Shown: positions 16,489-24,558, counted from the stretch's first letter. The stretch: DNA of 35,952 nt from Bacteroidales bacterium (GCA_007118495.1 SKRM01000032.1:98223-134174), one strand, 5' to 3'. Numbers and translations: made by a program. The notes: a model not told the origin generated them from the letters alone.

Positions 16489-17508
16489 ATGACAAACAAG
16501 GATACCATTTACGAGCTTTTTAGTTCATTTGAGGGGAAAAGGTTGTTAATTATCGGTGATGTGATGATTGACAGCTACCTCAGGGGAAATGTAGAACGTG
16601 TTTCCCCTGAGGCTCCTGTCCCCATTGTCTCATTAAAAAACAGGGAAAACCGGCTGGGAGGTGCCGCCAATGTTGCACTGAATATCCAGAATATGGGCGG
16701 TGTTCCGGTTTTGTGTTCAGTAATCGGACAAGATGATTATGGACAACAGTTTATTGAACTCCTGAACCAACACGGTTTGGGAAGCGAAGGCATATTTAGC
16801 TGCAAAGACAGAGTTACCACTGTAAAATTCAGGGTGTTTGGCAACAATGTTCAAATACTCAGAATTGACGAAGAGTTGGCAAAAAATCTTTCTGCCAGCA
16901 AAAGCAGACAACTTCTTGATCGGATTGCACTATTTTTAGAGCAGGAAAAATTTGATGTAATCGTCTTTGAAGATTATGACAAGGGCATCATTACACCGGG
17001 ACTCATTGATTCAGTAATGAAGTTGTCAGAGGTATATAATATACCTGTAGTGGTAGATCCAAAAAAAAAGAACTTTTCCCAATATCGCGGTGTACATCTT
17101 TTCAAACCCAACCTTAAAGAGCTTAGAGAAGGTCTGCAGCTGAATGGTGAGCTGGCAGACCCTGATCAGGTACGCAAAGCTGTGCTATCATTGCAGGATA
17201 AACTCAAGGTGGGAACAGTTCTGGCTACATTATCTGAGAAAGGAATTTATTATAGCGAAAAAGACATCGATGACTCAAGAAAAGCCGGACACATCCCGGC
17301 TTGTGTAAGAGACGTTGCAGATGTGTCAGGGGCCGGTGATACGGTTATCGCTCTCGCAGCCCTTTGCGTAGCTGCTGGCGCCCCTGTTGAGCTCATGGCC
17401 AGGATATGTAACCTGGCAGGCGGCCTCGTATGTGAACTTGTTGGCGTTGTTCCTGTTGATAGAGATAAACTGCTTTACGAAGCACAGAAAAAGTTTTGTC
17501 AGGAATAA
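16489..17508 (+). CDS. hldA: D-glycero-beta-D-manno-heptose-7-phosphate kinase (RfaE domain I)
   Basis: 339-residue PfkB/ribokinase-family sugar kinase. It has the N-terminal family signature (Gly-Gly-Ala-Ala-Asn-Val-Ala-Leu-Asn, from residue 57) and the C-terminal active-site motif Ser-Gly-Ala-Gly-Asp-Thr with catalytic Asp284. It resembles the kinase domain of E. coli HldE and the Bacteroidota proteins annotated as ADP-heptose synthase, but the nucleotidyltransferase domain is absent, so that step must be encoded elsewhere. It would phosphorylate heptose-7-phosphate for LPS core synthesis. 27 bases after aspC and 19 before pdxH. Confidence 0.82.
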   Translation: MTNKDTIYELFSSFEGKRLLIIGDVMIDSYLRGNVERVSPEAPVPIVSLKNRENRLGGAANVALNIQNMGGVPVLCSVIGQDDYGQQFIELLNQHGLGSEGIFSCKDRVTTVKFRVFGNNVQILRIDEELAKNLSASKSRQLLDRIALFLEQEKFDVIVFEDYDKGIITPGLIDSVMKLSEVYNIPVVVDPKKKNFSQYRGVHLFKPNLKELREGLQLNGELADPDQVRKAVLSLQDKLKVGTVLATLSEKGIYYSEKDIDDSRKAGHIPACVRDVADVSGAGDTVIALAALCVAAGAPVELMARICNLAGGLVCELVGVVPVDRDKLLYEAQKKFCQE

Positions 17509-17527
17509 ACAACATCCCTTAGTTATC

Positions 17528-18172
17528 ATGACACATAAAGACCTTCGTTCACTCCGCAAGGACTACCAAATGGATGGGCTGCATGAATCAAATGCCTCGT
17601 CTGACCCCCTCAAACTTTTCGGACAATGGCTCGATCAGGCAATTGCCGCAGGCCTTTCCGAACCCAATGCCATGACATTGGCCACAGTAGATGCAGATGG
17701 CAAACCAACTGCCAGAATTGTATTGCTCAAAGAAATATTACACGGAGATTTTTTGTTTTACACCAATTATGAAAGTGACAAAGCCCGTGATATAGAGGCA
17801 AATCCCCACGCTTCACTTGTTTTTCTCTGGCTTGAACAACAAAGACAAGTGAGGGTAAACGGGCTGGTTGAAAAAGTAAGTGCCCGCACATCTGATGCCT
17901 ATTTTGCAGTCAGACCCCGGGCAAGCCAGGCTGGCGCCATTGTTTCACCCCAGAGCCGCGTAATACCAAACAGAGAAAGCCTTGAAGATGCTTACACAGA
18001 TTTTCTGGAAAAAGCAAAAGGACTGGAACTCCAAAGGCCAGATCATTGGGGTGGTTATGCCCTCACTCCTCACAAAATAGAGTTTTGGCAGGGACGGGAA
18101 AGCCGGCTGCACGATCGGTTGCTTTATACCAGAGAAGGTAAGTTATGGACCAGAATAAGGCTGGCACCTTAA
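17528..18172 (+). CDS. pdxH: Pyridoxamine 5'-phosphate oxidase
   Basis: 214 residues from ATG 17528, matching the family's usual 210-220; a longer frame from 17387 lies inside hldA and is not used. PdxH oxidises pyridoxine or pyridoxamine 5'-phosphate to PLP with FMN and O2. Characteristic segments: Met-Thr-Leu-Ala-Thr-Val-Asp, Ala-Arg-Ile-Val-Leu-Leu-Lys, Phe-Tyr-Thr-Asn-Tyr-Glu-Ser, Gln-Ser-Arg-Val-Ile, and the C-terminal Trp-Gln-Gly-Arg-Glu-Ser-Arg-Leu-His-Asp-Arg plus Arg-Leu-Ala-Pro. In the same transcript as the PLP-dependent AspC. O2 use suggests at least some exposure to oxygen. Confidence 0.95.
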   Translation: MTHKDLRSLRKDYQMDGLHESNASSDPLKLFGQWLDQAIAAGLSEPNAMTLATVDADGKPTARIVLLKEILHGDFLFYTNYESDKARDIEANPHASLVFLWLEQQRQVRVNGLVEKVSARTSDAYFAVRPRASQAGAIVSPQSRVIPNRESLEDAYTDFLEKAKGLELQRPDHWGGYALTPHKIEFWQGRESRLHDRLLYTREGKLWTRIRLAP

Positions 18173-18245
18173 TGAAGGCATTTCAATGTAAAATAAGGAT
18201 GCTTTTTTTTCGTTGAATTAACTAGTCATCATAACAGAAACATAC

Positions 18246-19001
18246 ATGAGAAAATACAAGTGGCAATTGATCAGTTTCATGATGGTGCTCGGCATCCTTT
18301 GCACAAGTATTCTTGAAGTTTCAGCACAGGGGCGCAGATTTCGCTTTATCAACCGCCCTGACTACGACTACCGCCCTTATCATTTTGGTTTTTCACTGGG
18401 AGCCAATGTGGTGAATTTTGCTGTGAGGGAAAACCAGGAATTTACTGACTTCAGATATATTCTGCCTGAGCCGGCCTTTGGGTTTAATATCGGCATCGTC
18501 TCTAACCTGAAACTCACAGAGCATCTTGATTTGCGATTTATTCCCACCCTTGTATTTGCAGATGACAGGTATATTGAATATTATACCGGCGCTTTCAATG
18601 ACGGTCCGGCACATAACCATCATCGCTTTGCCGAAAATGATCCGGGCGTGACCCAGCTTGATCTTCCCTTGCATGTAAAATATAAATCGGTCAGGATGCC
18701 CAACACCAGAGCCTATGTTATTGGGGGTTTAAAATACAGCTATGATTTTGCCTCTACTGAGAAGGGCTCAACCAGTGGTGCTCAGGATGTTTTGTTCGTC
18801 AAAATTGGCAAGAATGACATTCACTATGAACTGGGTGTGGGCTTTGACCATTATTTTTACTATTTCAAATTCTCCACCGAGATCAAGGCTTCATTTGGTC
18901 TTATGAACCTGGTTCGTATGGGAGATGAAGGAGCAAGGTATTTTGATTCAATCGACAGGGTCAATTCCAGAAGCATCTTAATCTCCTTCTTGTTCGAGTA
19001 G
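18246..19001 (+). CDS. porT: PorT-like outer-membrane beta-barrel (type IX secretion)
   Basis: 251 residues with a signal peptide ending near Ala-Gln (residues 27-28) and alternating aromatic/polar strands of a small beta barrel. The pattern Tyr-His-Phe-Gly-Phe-Ser-Leu-Gly-Ala-Asn near the start and Ala-Tyr-Val-Ile-Gly-Gly-Leu-Lys-Tyr-Ser-Tyr-Asp-Phe-Ala-Ser in the middle fits the PorT family needed for type IX secretion in Porphyromonas and gliding bacteria. P. gingivalis PorT is of similar length. It could be a more general porin-like outer membrane protein; the family match rests on my recall of PorT sequences. Confidence 0.72.
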   Translation: MRKYKWQLISFMMVLGILCTSILEVSAQGRRFRFINRPDYDYRPYHFGFSLGANVVNFAVRENQEFTDFRYILPEPAFGFNIGIVSNLKLTEHLDLRFIPTLVFADDRYIEYYTGAFNDGPAHNHHRFAENDPGVTQLDLPLHVKYKSVRMPNTRAYVIGGLKYSYDFASTEKGSTSGAQDVLFVKIGKNDIHYELGVGFDHYFYYFKFSTEIKASFGLMNLVRMGDEGARYFDSIDRVNSRSILISFLFE

Positions 19002-19075
19002 ATTTTCCCGGTTAAATTTCAACCAATCAATAGCACCAAATCATGGCACAGGCACAGCACTGCCTGAGAGGTTGC

Positions 19076-19618
19076 TCAATCAATGAGCTTGGAGTAAAAG
19101 TCCCAAACCACCACACCGGCAGTTACCGCCACATTCAATGAGTGCTTGGTGCCAAACTGAGGAATCTCAATACTTTTGTCACACAAAGACAAGACATCAT
19201 CGCCCACCCCTTTTACTTCGTTGCCAAAAACCAGCGCATATTTTTTCGCAGATTCGGGCCGGAATGTTTTCAGGTCAATACTATGGGTAGTTTGTTCAAC
19301 CGCAATGGTCTCGTATCCCTGACCCTTCAGACGCCTGATGGCATCTGTGGTATCCGCCTCGTACATCCATTCAACTGTTTCGGTGGCACCAAGGGCTGTT
19401 TTATGTATTTCACGGTGTGGAGGGGTAGCTGTGACGCCACAGAGAATGATTTTTTCAAGGATAAATGCATCGGCAGTCCTGAATACCGATCCGGTATTCA
19501 TCATGCTTCTGATATTATCCAGTACGATGACCAGGGGAAATTTTCCAGCCCCTTTGAAGTCTTCAGGGGTTTTTCGGCCCAACTCTTCCATTGAAAGTTT
19601 TCTCATCTGCATAGTCAT
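19076..19618 (-). CDS. TrmH-family RNA 2'-O-methyltransferase, short form
   Basis: 180-residue SPOUT domain without the N-terminal substrate-binding domain of the 221-1015 protein. Motif 1 is Asp-Asn-Ile-Arg-Ser-Met-Met-Asn-Thr-Gly-Ser-Val-Phe-Arg-Thr-Ala-Asp, motif 2 Val-Phe-Gly-Asn-Glu-Val-Lys-Gly-Val, motif 3 Ser-Leu-Asn-Val-Ala-Val-Thr-Ala-Gly. Short TrmH-like enzymes of this type modify tRNA, but the target is unknown. The gene starts three bases after the Sir2 gene stop, so they form one transcript; an internal Met at 19606 is an alternative start. Confidence 0.87.
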   Translation of the reverse strand: MTMQMRKLSMEELGRKTPEDFKGAGKFPLVIVLDNIRSMMNTGSVFRTADAFILEKIILCGVTATPPHREIHKTALGATETVEWMYEADTTDAIRRLKGQGYETIAVEQTTHSIDLKTFRPESAKKYALVFGNEVKGVGDDVLSLCDKSIEIPQFGTKHSLNVAVTAGVVVWDFYSKLID

Positions 19619-19621
19619 GGT

Positions 19622-20314
19622 TTAGTCAAGTAATTCTTTCAGCAGCGTCCCCACTCCTTCAGTCGCTTTCGCTTTAATAAACCGCAGCGTGGTAATATGG
19701 CCCATATCAAAATGCCCGGGGTCGATCAGGTATATAGGTGTGCCAGGCAGCACATAATTTATCAGCCCCGCTGCGGGATATACATTGAGAGACGTCCCGA
19801 TAACAACCAGTATATCTGCCGTTTCGGTAAGCTGTGCAGCAGCAGGGATCATATCAACAGGCTCACCGAACCATACGATATGTGGTCTGAGTTGATATCC
19901 CTTTTCACAGGTATCTCCCACTTTAAGCTCCCATCCATCAAGGGTGTAAACCAATGACTCATCAACCGAACTCCTGACTTTTTTAAGTTCACCATGAAGA
20001 TGCATAACATGGGTTGACCCGGCACGTTCATGCAGATCGTCCACATTTTGGGTGATGATCCGCACATCGTATTTCTTTTCCAGTTCAACCAGAGCATAGT
20101 GAGCAGCGTTTGGCGATACCTCATACAATTGCTTTCGCCTTTGGTTGTAAAACCTCAACACCAACTCCATGTTTCGTTCCCAGGCTTCAGGGGTAGCTAC
20201 GTCCATGACGTCATGATCTTCCCACAACCCACCGCTGTCACGAAATGTCCTGATTCCACTTTCAGCGCTAACACCGGCACCCGTTAAAACCACGATACGC
20301 TTTTTTATGTCCAT
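19622..20314 (-). CDS. cobB: Sir2-family NAD-dependent protein deacylase
   Basis: 230 residues. NAD site: Gly-Ala-Gly-Val-Ser-Ala-Glu-Ser-Gly-Ile (12-21), Thr-Phe-Arg-Asp, Gln-Asn-Val-Asp-Asp-Leu-His (89-95), catalytic His107 in His-Leu-His-Gly-Glu-Leu, and Val-Ile-Gly-Thr-Ser-Leu-Asn-Val-Tyr-Pro. Tyr56 and Arg59 (Phe-Tyr-Asn-Gln-Arg) form the pair used by CobB/SIRT5-type enzymes to bind succinyl or malonyl lysine. The four zinc-binding cysteines common in sirtuins are missing: the region 110-142 has a single Cys136. It would deacylate cytosolic metabolic enzymes. Operonic with the downstream TrmH gene. Confidence 0.9.
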   Translation of the reverse strand: MDIKKRIVVLTGAGVSAESGIRTFRDSGGLWEDHDVMDVATPEAWERNMELVLRFYNQRRKQLYEVSPNAAHYALVELEKKYDVRIITQNVDDLHERAGSTHVMHLHGELKKVRSSVDESLVYTLDGWELKVGDTCEKGYQLRPHIVWFGEPVDMIPAAAQLTETADILVVIGTSLNVYPAAGLINYVLPGTPIYLIDPGHFDMGHITTLRFIKAKATEGVGTLLKELLD

Positions 20315-20583
20315 TTTTACTATTTAAAAATTCTATAATACTATGAATCAATAATATATTAAACCATCCATTTTTATATACGGTAAAATTAAGAAAAGGC
20401 TTCAGAAGCTACCTGCATATATGGCAGAAATATGCACGAATTATATAAAATGAATGAAAGGGGAAATTTTTATTTAATTTAATTAAAAACAAGGATGCAT
20501 GCTCCTGTTTTCCTGATAATTATATTGTTATATGAATATGCGCCATGCGTCGAAAAAAACATTAGATTTGTTGACCATCTTTA

Positions 20584-20591
20584 TATATTTG
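20584..20591 (+). promoter_or_regulatory. Candidate -7 element for the octaheme cytochrome operon
   Basis: TATATTTG matches TAnnTTTG; a second element, TAGATTTG, lies at 20563-20570. Neither has a clear TTTG 17-20 bases upstream. Transcription from 20584 would start near 20598 and give a leader of about 110 bases that contains the inverted repeat. Confidence 0.4.
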
Positions 20592-20622
20592 CATATATTC
20601 CTAAAATATATCTATATAGATT

Positions 20623-20660
20623 ATTGGCGTGTCTGATTGCAACAAATACAACACGCCAAT
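20623..20660. promoter_or_regulatory. 10-base perfect inverted repeat, candidate operator or leader hairpin
   Basis: Arms ATTGGCGTGT (20623-20632) and ACACGCCAAT (20651-20660) are exact reverse complements, separated by 18 bases. The arms are GC-rich islands in an AT-rich gap, 50 bases before the operon start and downstream of the candidate -7 element. No T-run follows, so it is not a simple terminator. It could bind a dimeric regulator or fold in the leader RNA. Confidence 0.55.
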
Positions 20661-20709
20661 CTATGCCTTGGTCAATATTTTTCTTTAACATCAATGACCT
20701 GTTGAAAAT

Positions 20710-22269
20710 ATGAAGAACATCGCCACGTTTTTTTTATCTGTCATCCTTCCCTTGCTTATTATTACCGTGGTATTGCGCGATGCCAGCAGAGAAAATAAAA
20801 AACTCGAAGAGTTGAGAGCTGAATTCAGCATCAAACATATCCCTTCGGTTGATCACAGCAAACATCCTGATTTGCAGCGTGATTTTGACAATCCACACGA
20901 AATTACAGCCACTTGCATTTCATGCCACACAGAGCGGGCTGACGAAGTTTTAGCCAATGCCCACTGGAATTGGGAAAGAGAAGCCTATATTGAAGGCCGG
21001 GGGGTAACTTACCTGGGGAAAAAGAACCTGATCAATAATTTCTGCACCGGAATCCTCTCAAACGAGGCAACTTGTAACCGTTGCCACATAGGATACGGCT
21101 GGACAGACAATACTTTTGATCATGCAAATCCCTATAATGTTGACTGCCTCATATGCCACGATAACAGTGGCCTGTATGACAAGGCCAGGGGTGGAGCCGG
21201 CTATCCTCCTCCCGGACTGGATTTTCAGACCATAGTACAACAAGTTGGACTTCCGCAAAAAGACAATTGCGGATACTGTCACTTTTACGGTGGAGGAGGT
21301 AATAATGTCAAGCACGGTGACCTTGAAAATGCGTTGCTCACCGCATCAAGAGATGTTGATGTCCATATGTCTGCCGATGGAGCCAACCTGAATTGCCAGG
21401 ACTGCCATCAAACCACCAACCACCAGATGCTTGGGCGTTATTATGGTGTATCCAGTGACAACACCCAAAGAGCAACTTGTGAAGATTGCCACGGTACGTT
21501 TCCCCATATTGACCACAAGCTCAACGAGCATACAATCAAGGTGGGCTGCCAGACATGCCATATTCCGGTGTATGCAAAGGTAAACCCCACCAAAATGCAT
21601 TGGGACTGGTCAACTGCAACTGATCGAATAGACGGTGAGCCTTACGAAATTATTGACACCCTTGGTAACCTGCTTTATACCTCAATCAAAGGCGATTTTC
21701 ACTGGGTACAGAATGCCGTGCCCGATTATATCTGGTTTAATGGTACGGCCGATCACCATCTGATATCTGATATCCTCGAACCCAACGACACCATATTATA
21801 TATCAACACCCTTTTTGGCGAAGCCAATGATCCGCTATCAAGAATTTATCCAGTTAAGATTCATACAGGCAGGCAGCCTTATGACACTGAAAACCGCACC
21901 ATTATACAGGCCAAGCTTTGGGATGCACAACCAGGTGAGGGAGCCCTGTGGATTGACCTTGATTGGGATGAAGCACTGCAGGCAGGAATGGACTATGTGG
22001 GTTTGCCGTTTTCGGGCAGCTATGACTTTATTGAATCGAAAATGTTTCTGATGGTTAACCACATGGTCTCTCCTGCTGATCAAGCACTTCAATGCGAAGA
22101 TTGTCATTCTCGCACCGGTGGCAGACTGGCAGGAATTGAAGGGGTATACATCCCTGCCCAGACAACCTATGCAGGCATTGATTACTTTGGCATGCTCATG
22201 TTATTTCTGGCTTTTACAGGTATTTGCATCCACGCCATTATTCGCTATCTGTCATGGAGGAAAAATTAA
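20710..22269 (+). CDS. Octaheme c-type cytochrome, tetrathionate reductase family
   Basis: 519 residues with eight CxxCH haem sites starting at Cys69, 122, 146, 187, 229, 257, 280 and 462. The order and linkers match the octaheme tetrathionate reductase (OTR) family: Cys-Asn-Arg-Cys-His-Ile-Gly-Tyr-Gly-Trp, Asn-Val-Asp-Cys-Leu-Ile-Cys-His-Asp, Cys-Gln-Thr-Cys-His-Ile-Pro-Val-Tyr-Ala-Lys, and Pro-Thr-Lys-Met-His-Trp-Asp-Trp. Lys158, just after haem 3, may be the lysine ligand of the active haem, by analogy with Shewanella OTR. An N-terminal hydrophobic segment (about 4-21) is either a signal or an anchor; a second helix is present near the C-terminus (about 492-512). OTR reduces tetrathionate, nitrite and hydroxylamine in vitro; the natural substrate is unclear. 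First gene of the operon; next to a cytochrome b that could link it to the quinone pool. Confidence 0.9.
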   Translation: MKNIATFFLSVILPLLIITVVLRDASRENKKLEELRAEFSIKHIPSVDHSKHPDLQRDFDNPHEITATCISCHTERADEVLANAHWNWEREAYIEGRGVTYLGKKNLINNFCTGILSNEATCNRCHIGYGWTDNTFDHANPYNVDCLICHDNSGLYDKARGGAGYPPPGLDFQTIVQQVGLPQKDNCGYCHFYGGGGNNVKHGDLENALLTASRDVDVHMSADGANLNCQDCHQTTNHQMLGRYYGVSSDNTQRATCEDCHGTFPHIDHKLNEHTIKVGCQTCHIPVYAKVNPTKMHWDWSTATDRIDGEPYEIIDTLGNLLYTSIKGDFHWVQNAVPDYIWFNGTADHHLISDILEPNDTILYINTLFGEANDPLSRIYPVKIHTGRQPYDTENRTIIQAKLWDAQPGEGALWIDLDWDEALQAGMDYVGLPFSGSYDFIESKMFLMVNHMVSPADQALQCEDCHSRTGGRLAGIEGVYIPAQTTYAGIDYFGMLMLFLAFTGICIHAIIRYLSWRKN

Positions 22270-22283
22270 AAGACCAACATCCA

Positions 22284-22958
22284 ATGAAAAACACCCGGCG
22301 CGTATACCTTTATCCCAGGTTTGAAAGATTCTGGCACTGGACACAGGCCTTTCTCATTTTATTTTTAGCCCTTACAGGTTTTGAGATCCATGGCTCTTAT
22401 GGTATTTTCGGGTTTGAGAACGCCGTGCATCTGCATAATAATGCGGCTCTGATTCTCATCGTCCTGATCATATTTACCATCTTTTGGCATTTAACCACCG
22501 GTGAGTGGAGGCAATACATGCCCACCACCAAAAACCTGAAAGCCCAGCTTGAATATTACCTTACAGGAATATTCAGAAATGCCCCACATCCCACCAGGAA
22601 AACCTCACTGAGTAAGCTCAATCCCATGCAGCGGCTGGTATATCTGGGCTTGAAGATACTGTTCATTCCGATCATGGTGTTTTCCGGACTGGTGTATATG
22701 TTTTACCGCTATCCCATAAATGGTGAGATCAAGTCGCTCGGAATCAATGACCTGACACCCATTGCATATATCCACACCCTGGGGGCATATATCCTCCTTG
22801 CCTTTGTATTGGTGCATGTTTACCTGATAACCACAGGACATACATTAAGCTCAAACCTGATGGCCATGATCACAGGCTGGGAAGATCTTGAAGAGGAAGA
22901 GGCGGATATGCTTACAGGAGAGCAGCCAGAACAAAATAAAAAAGACAAAAAACCATGA
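22284..22958 (+). CDS. Cytochrome b, cytochrome b561/thiosulfate-reductase-type membrane subunit
   Basis: 224 residues from ATG 22284; ATG 22254 (10 codons longer, overlapping the octaheme stop) is an alternative. Four or five membrane helices with histidines placed for two b haems: Trp-His-Trp near the start, His-Leu-His before helix 2, Phe-Trp-His at its end, and Tyr-Ile-His...Val-His-Val-Tyr in the last helix. It fits the di-haem cytochrome b family that passes electrons between quinones and periplasmic enzymes. The C-terminal tail is acidic then lysine-rich. The stop overlaps the next start by four bases (ATGA, 22955-22958), so translation is coupled. Direction of electron flow is not determined. 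Confidence 0.85.
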   Translation: MKNTRRVYLYPRFERFWHWTQAFLILFLALTGFEIHGSYGIFGFENAVHLHNNAALILIVLIIFTIFWHLTTGEWRQYMPTTKNLKAQLEYYLTGIFRNAPHPTRKTSLSKLNPMQRLVYLGLKILFIPIMVFSGLVYMFYRYPINGEIKSLGINDLTPIAYIHTLGAYILLAFVLVHVYLITTGHTLSSNLMAMITGWEDLEEEEADMLTGEQPEQNKKDKKP

Positions 22959-24013
22959 CAAGACATTCTATCACCCGGGTTATCGGAACATTGCTGATTG
23001 TCATGTTGTCAGCCTGTGGCTCTGACAAAAATGCCACACTGCCAACTGAAGCAGAATCAGCCTTATTGCTATCTTATCTTGAAAACAATGGCGACATTTT
23101 AAACGGACCGGGTCTGCCATCACTGATCAATGCAGAAGATGTCCACAGGCTTTTACACGGAACCAATATCCATATTATTGACCTGAGAGAGACCGATGCA
23201 TTCAATGCTGGTCATATTCCACACAGTGTCAATGTTCTTCCGTCAGAGGTTTTGTACCATTTTGAAAATGTAATAGACCCCTCATCATTCGATTATATTG
23301 TTTTGGTTTGCCCCGATGCCATGCTTAGCGGATACGTCAATGCTGTCATGCTGTTTCTTGGCTATGACAATGTATATGCACTCCGTTATGGCCTAAGCAG
23401 CTGGGATATGGAGATTGCAAAAGACTACTGGCTTGCTGCCATGAGCAGCCACCTTGAAAACAAGCTTGTAACCACATTCAATCCAAAAAACAAACCCGGA
23501 CCCCTCCCCGCCCTAGCCACAGGTGAGACCAACGGGTACCGCATTCTGCGAAAGCGTGCCGAAGAGATTCTGAACATAGATCCCGCTCTCCTGGATATTG
23601 ATCTGGATAGTTTACTGCATTACCCGGACAATTTTTACCTGGTGAACTATTGGCCGGTTGGGTTGTACGAACAGGGACACCTGCCGGGAGCCATACAGTA
23701 TACGCCAAAATTATCACTGCGCAGTGACCAGGACATCAACACACTACCTGTAGACCAACCCATCGCCATATACTGCTTTACAGGGCATCACAGCAGCTAT
23801 GTCACAGCCTTTTTAAGACTACTTGGCTACGAGGCGGTCAACTTTTCTTATGGAGCCAATGCCTTTATTCACCATACCATGCTAACCACACAGGTTGAGA
23901 GCAGGACATTTACTGAAGACCACGTACACCATTATCCCCTGTCGGGCAGGGATGAAGTTGCTCTTCCTGAGCAAAGACAGGATGAGTCGCTGCCCATTGG
24001 CGGTGGATGCTAA
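22955..24013 (+). CDS. Double-rhodanese lipoprotein with C-terminal Gly-Gly-Cys tail
   Basis: 352 residues: signal peptide with lipobox Leu-Ser-Ala-Cys (Cys21), so periplasmic and lipid-anchored. Two rhodanese-like domains follow. Domain 1 (about 58-160) has Ile-Asp-Leu-Arg and Gly-His-Ile-Pro; its active-site loop has Cys119 (Val-Cys-Pro-Asp-Ala). Domain 2 (about 205-308) has Gly-His-Leu-Pro-Gly-Ala and Cys274 in Tyr-Cys-Phe-Thr-Gly-His-His-Ser, close to a standard rhodanese loop. The protein ends Pro-Ile-Gly-Gly-Gly-Cys (Cys352). Rhodaneses carry sulfane sulfur as a persulfide on cysteine. The tail is shared with the two other rhodanese proteins of the operon. A flexible His-rich and acidic linker (about 322-346) precedes the tail. 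Translationally coupled to the cytochrome b gene. Confidence 0.85.
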   Translation: MTRHSITRVIGTLLIVMLSACGSDKNATLPTEAESALLLSYLENNGDILNGPGLPSLINAEDVHRLLHGTNIHIIDLRETDAFNAGHIPHSVNVLPSEVLYHFENVIDPSSFDYIVLVCPDAMLSGYVNAVMLFLGYDNVYALRYGLSSWDMEIAKDYWLAAMSSHLENKLVTTFNPKNKPGPLPALATGETNGYRILRKRAEEILNIDPALLDIDLDSLLHYPDNFYLVNYWPVGLYEQGHLPGAIQYTPKLSLRSDQDINTLPVDQPIAIYCFTGHHSSYVTAFLRLLGYEAVNFSYGANAFIHHTMLTTQVESRTFTEDHVHHYPLSGRDEVALPEQRQDESLPIGGGC

Positions 24014-24026
24014 AATCAGATGCGTC

Positions 24027-24542
24027 ATGGATAAAACAACAACTACGTACATGAATCCATATCTGGCCGGCTTTTTGTTGGGCCTGGTATTGCTGGCGGC
24101 TTTTGTCATATCCGGCAGGGGTCTTGGAGCCAGCGGCGCTGCAAAAGACCTGCTGGTAACAACAGTCGGATCTGTGGCACCTGACTATGCAGAAAAATCA
24201 ACTTTTTATGCAGAGTATTTTACGCCTGGAAGCCCCATGAAAAGCTGGCTGGTATTTCTTCTTGCCGGTGTTATTGTGGGAAGTTTTTTCAGTGGTGCGA
24301 TCTCGGGCAGACTTGGCTTCAAGACTGAACACGGCCCAAAGATTACTCCGGGAACAAGACTTGTTTTTTCCCTTGCAGGCGGATTGCTCTTTGGCCTTGG
24401 AGCCCAATTCGGAAGAGGCTGTACAAGCGGTGCAGCACTAAGTGGAATGGCCGTGCTTTCAACAGGTGGCATACTTACCATGATGGTCATTTTTGGCACA
24501 GGCTATCTCGTTGCCTACTTTTTCAGAAAATTATGGATTTAA
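24027..24542 (+). CDS. YeeE/YedE sulfur transporter, first half
   Basis: 171 residues from ATG 24027 (longer in-frame starts run back into the preceding gene and are not used). Four or so membrane helices with the family motif Phe-Gly-Arg-Gly-Cys-Thr-Ser-Gly (Cys132). YeeE/YedE proteins import thiosulfate or other sulfur compounds; conserved cysteines line the pore of the thiosulfate transporter TsuA. In TsuA both halves are one chain; here the second half is the next gene, 16 bases on. The split looks natural because each half has its own start and no shared frame is broken. The fourth gene of the operon. Confidence 0.83.
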   Translation: MDKTTTTYMNPYLAGFLLGLVLLAAFVISGRGLGASGAAKDLLVTTVGSVAPDYAEKSTFYAEYFTPGSPMKSWLVFLLAGVIVGSFFSGAISGRLGFKTEHGPKITPGTRLVFSLAGGLLFGLGAQFGRGCTSGAALSGMAVLSTGGILTMMVIFGTGYLVAYFFRKLWI

Positions 24543-24558
24543 CTTAAACCCAAGTGCC

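Larger units (their letters stand above)
20315..20709. other. AT-rich intergenic region upstream of the cytochrome-rhodanese operon
   Basis: 395 bases between divergent cobB and the octaheme cytochrome gene, clearly richer in A+T than the flanking genes. It holds two exact TAnnTTTG elements (20563-20570 and 20584-20591), a 10-base inverted repeat (20623-20660) and a weak 7-base dyad (20414-20420 with 20430-20436). A 72-codon open frame crosses it (20495-20713) but overlaps the next start and looks non-coding. No RNA gene recognised. Confidence 0.6.

Noticed and set aside
17387-17527. Upstream extension of pdxH
   Set aside because: It lies within hldA, and the family's usual length and N-terminus fit ATG 17528.
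19049-19066. Six-base hairpin after porT
   Set aside because: Short stem with no T-run; too weak to call a terminator.
20495-20713. 72-codon open frame upstream of the octaheme cytochrome gene
   Set aside because: It overlaps the next start, spans the candidate -7 elements and the inverted repeat, and its protein is AT-driven (Ile, Tyr, Phe, Asn) with no family pattern.
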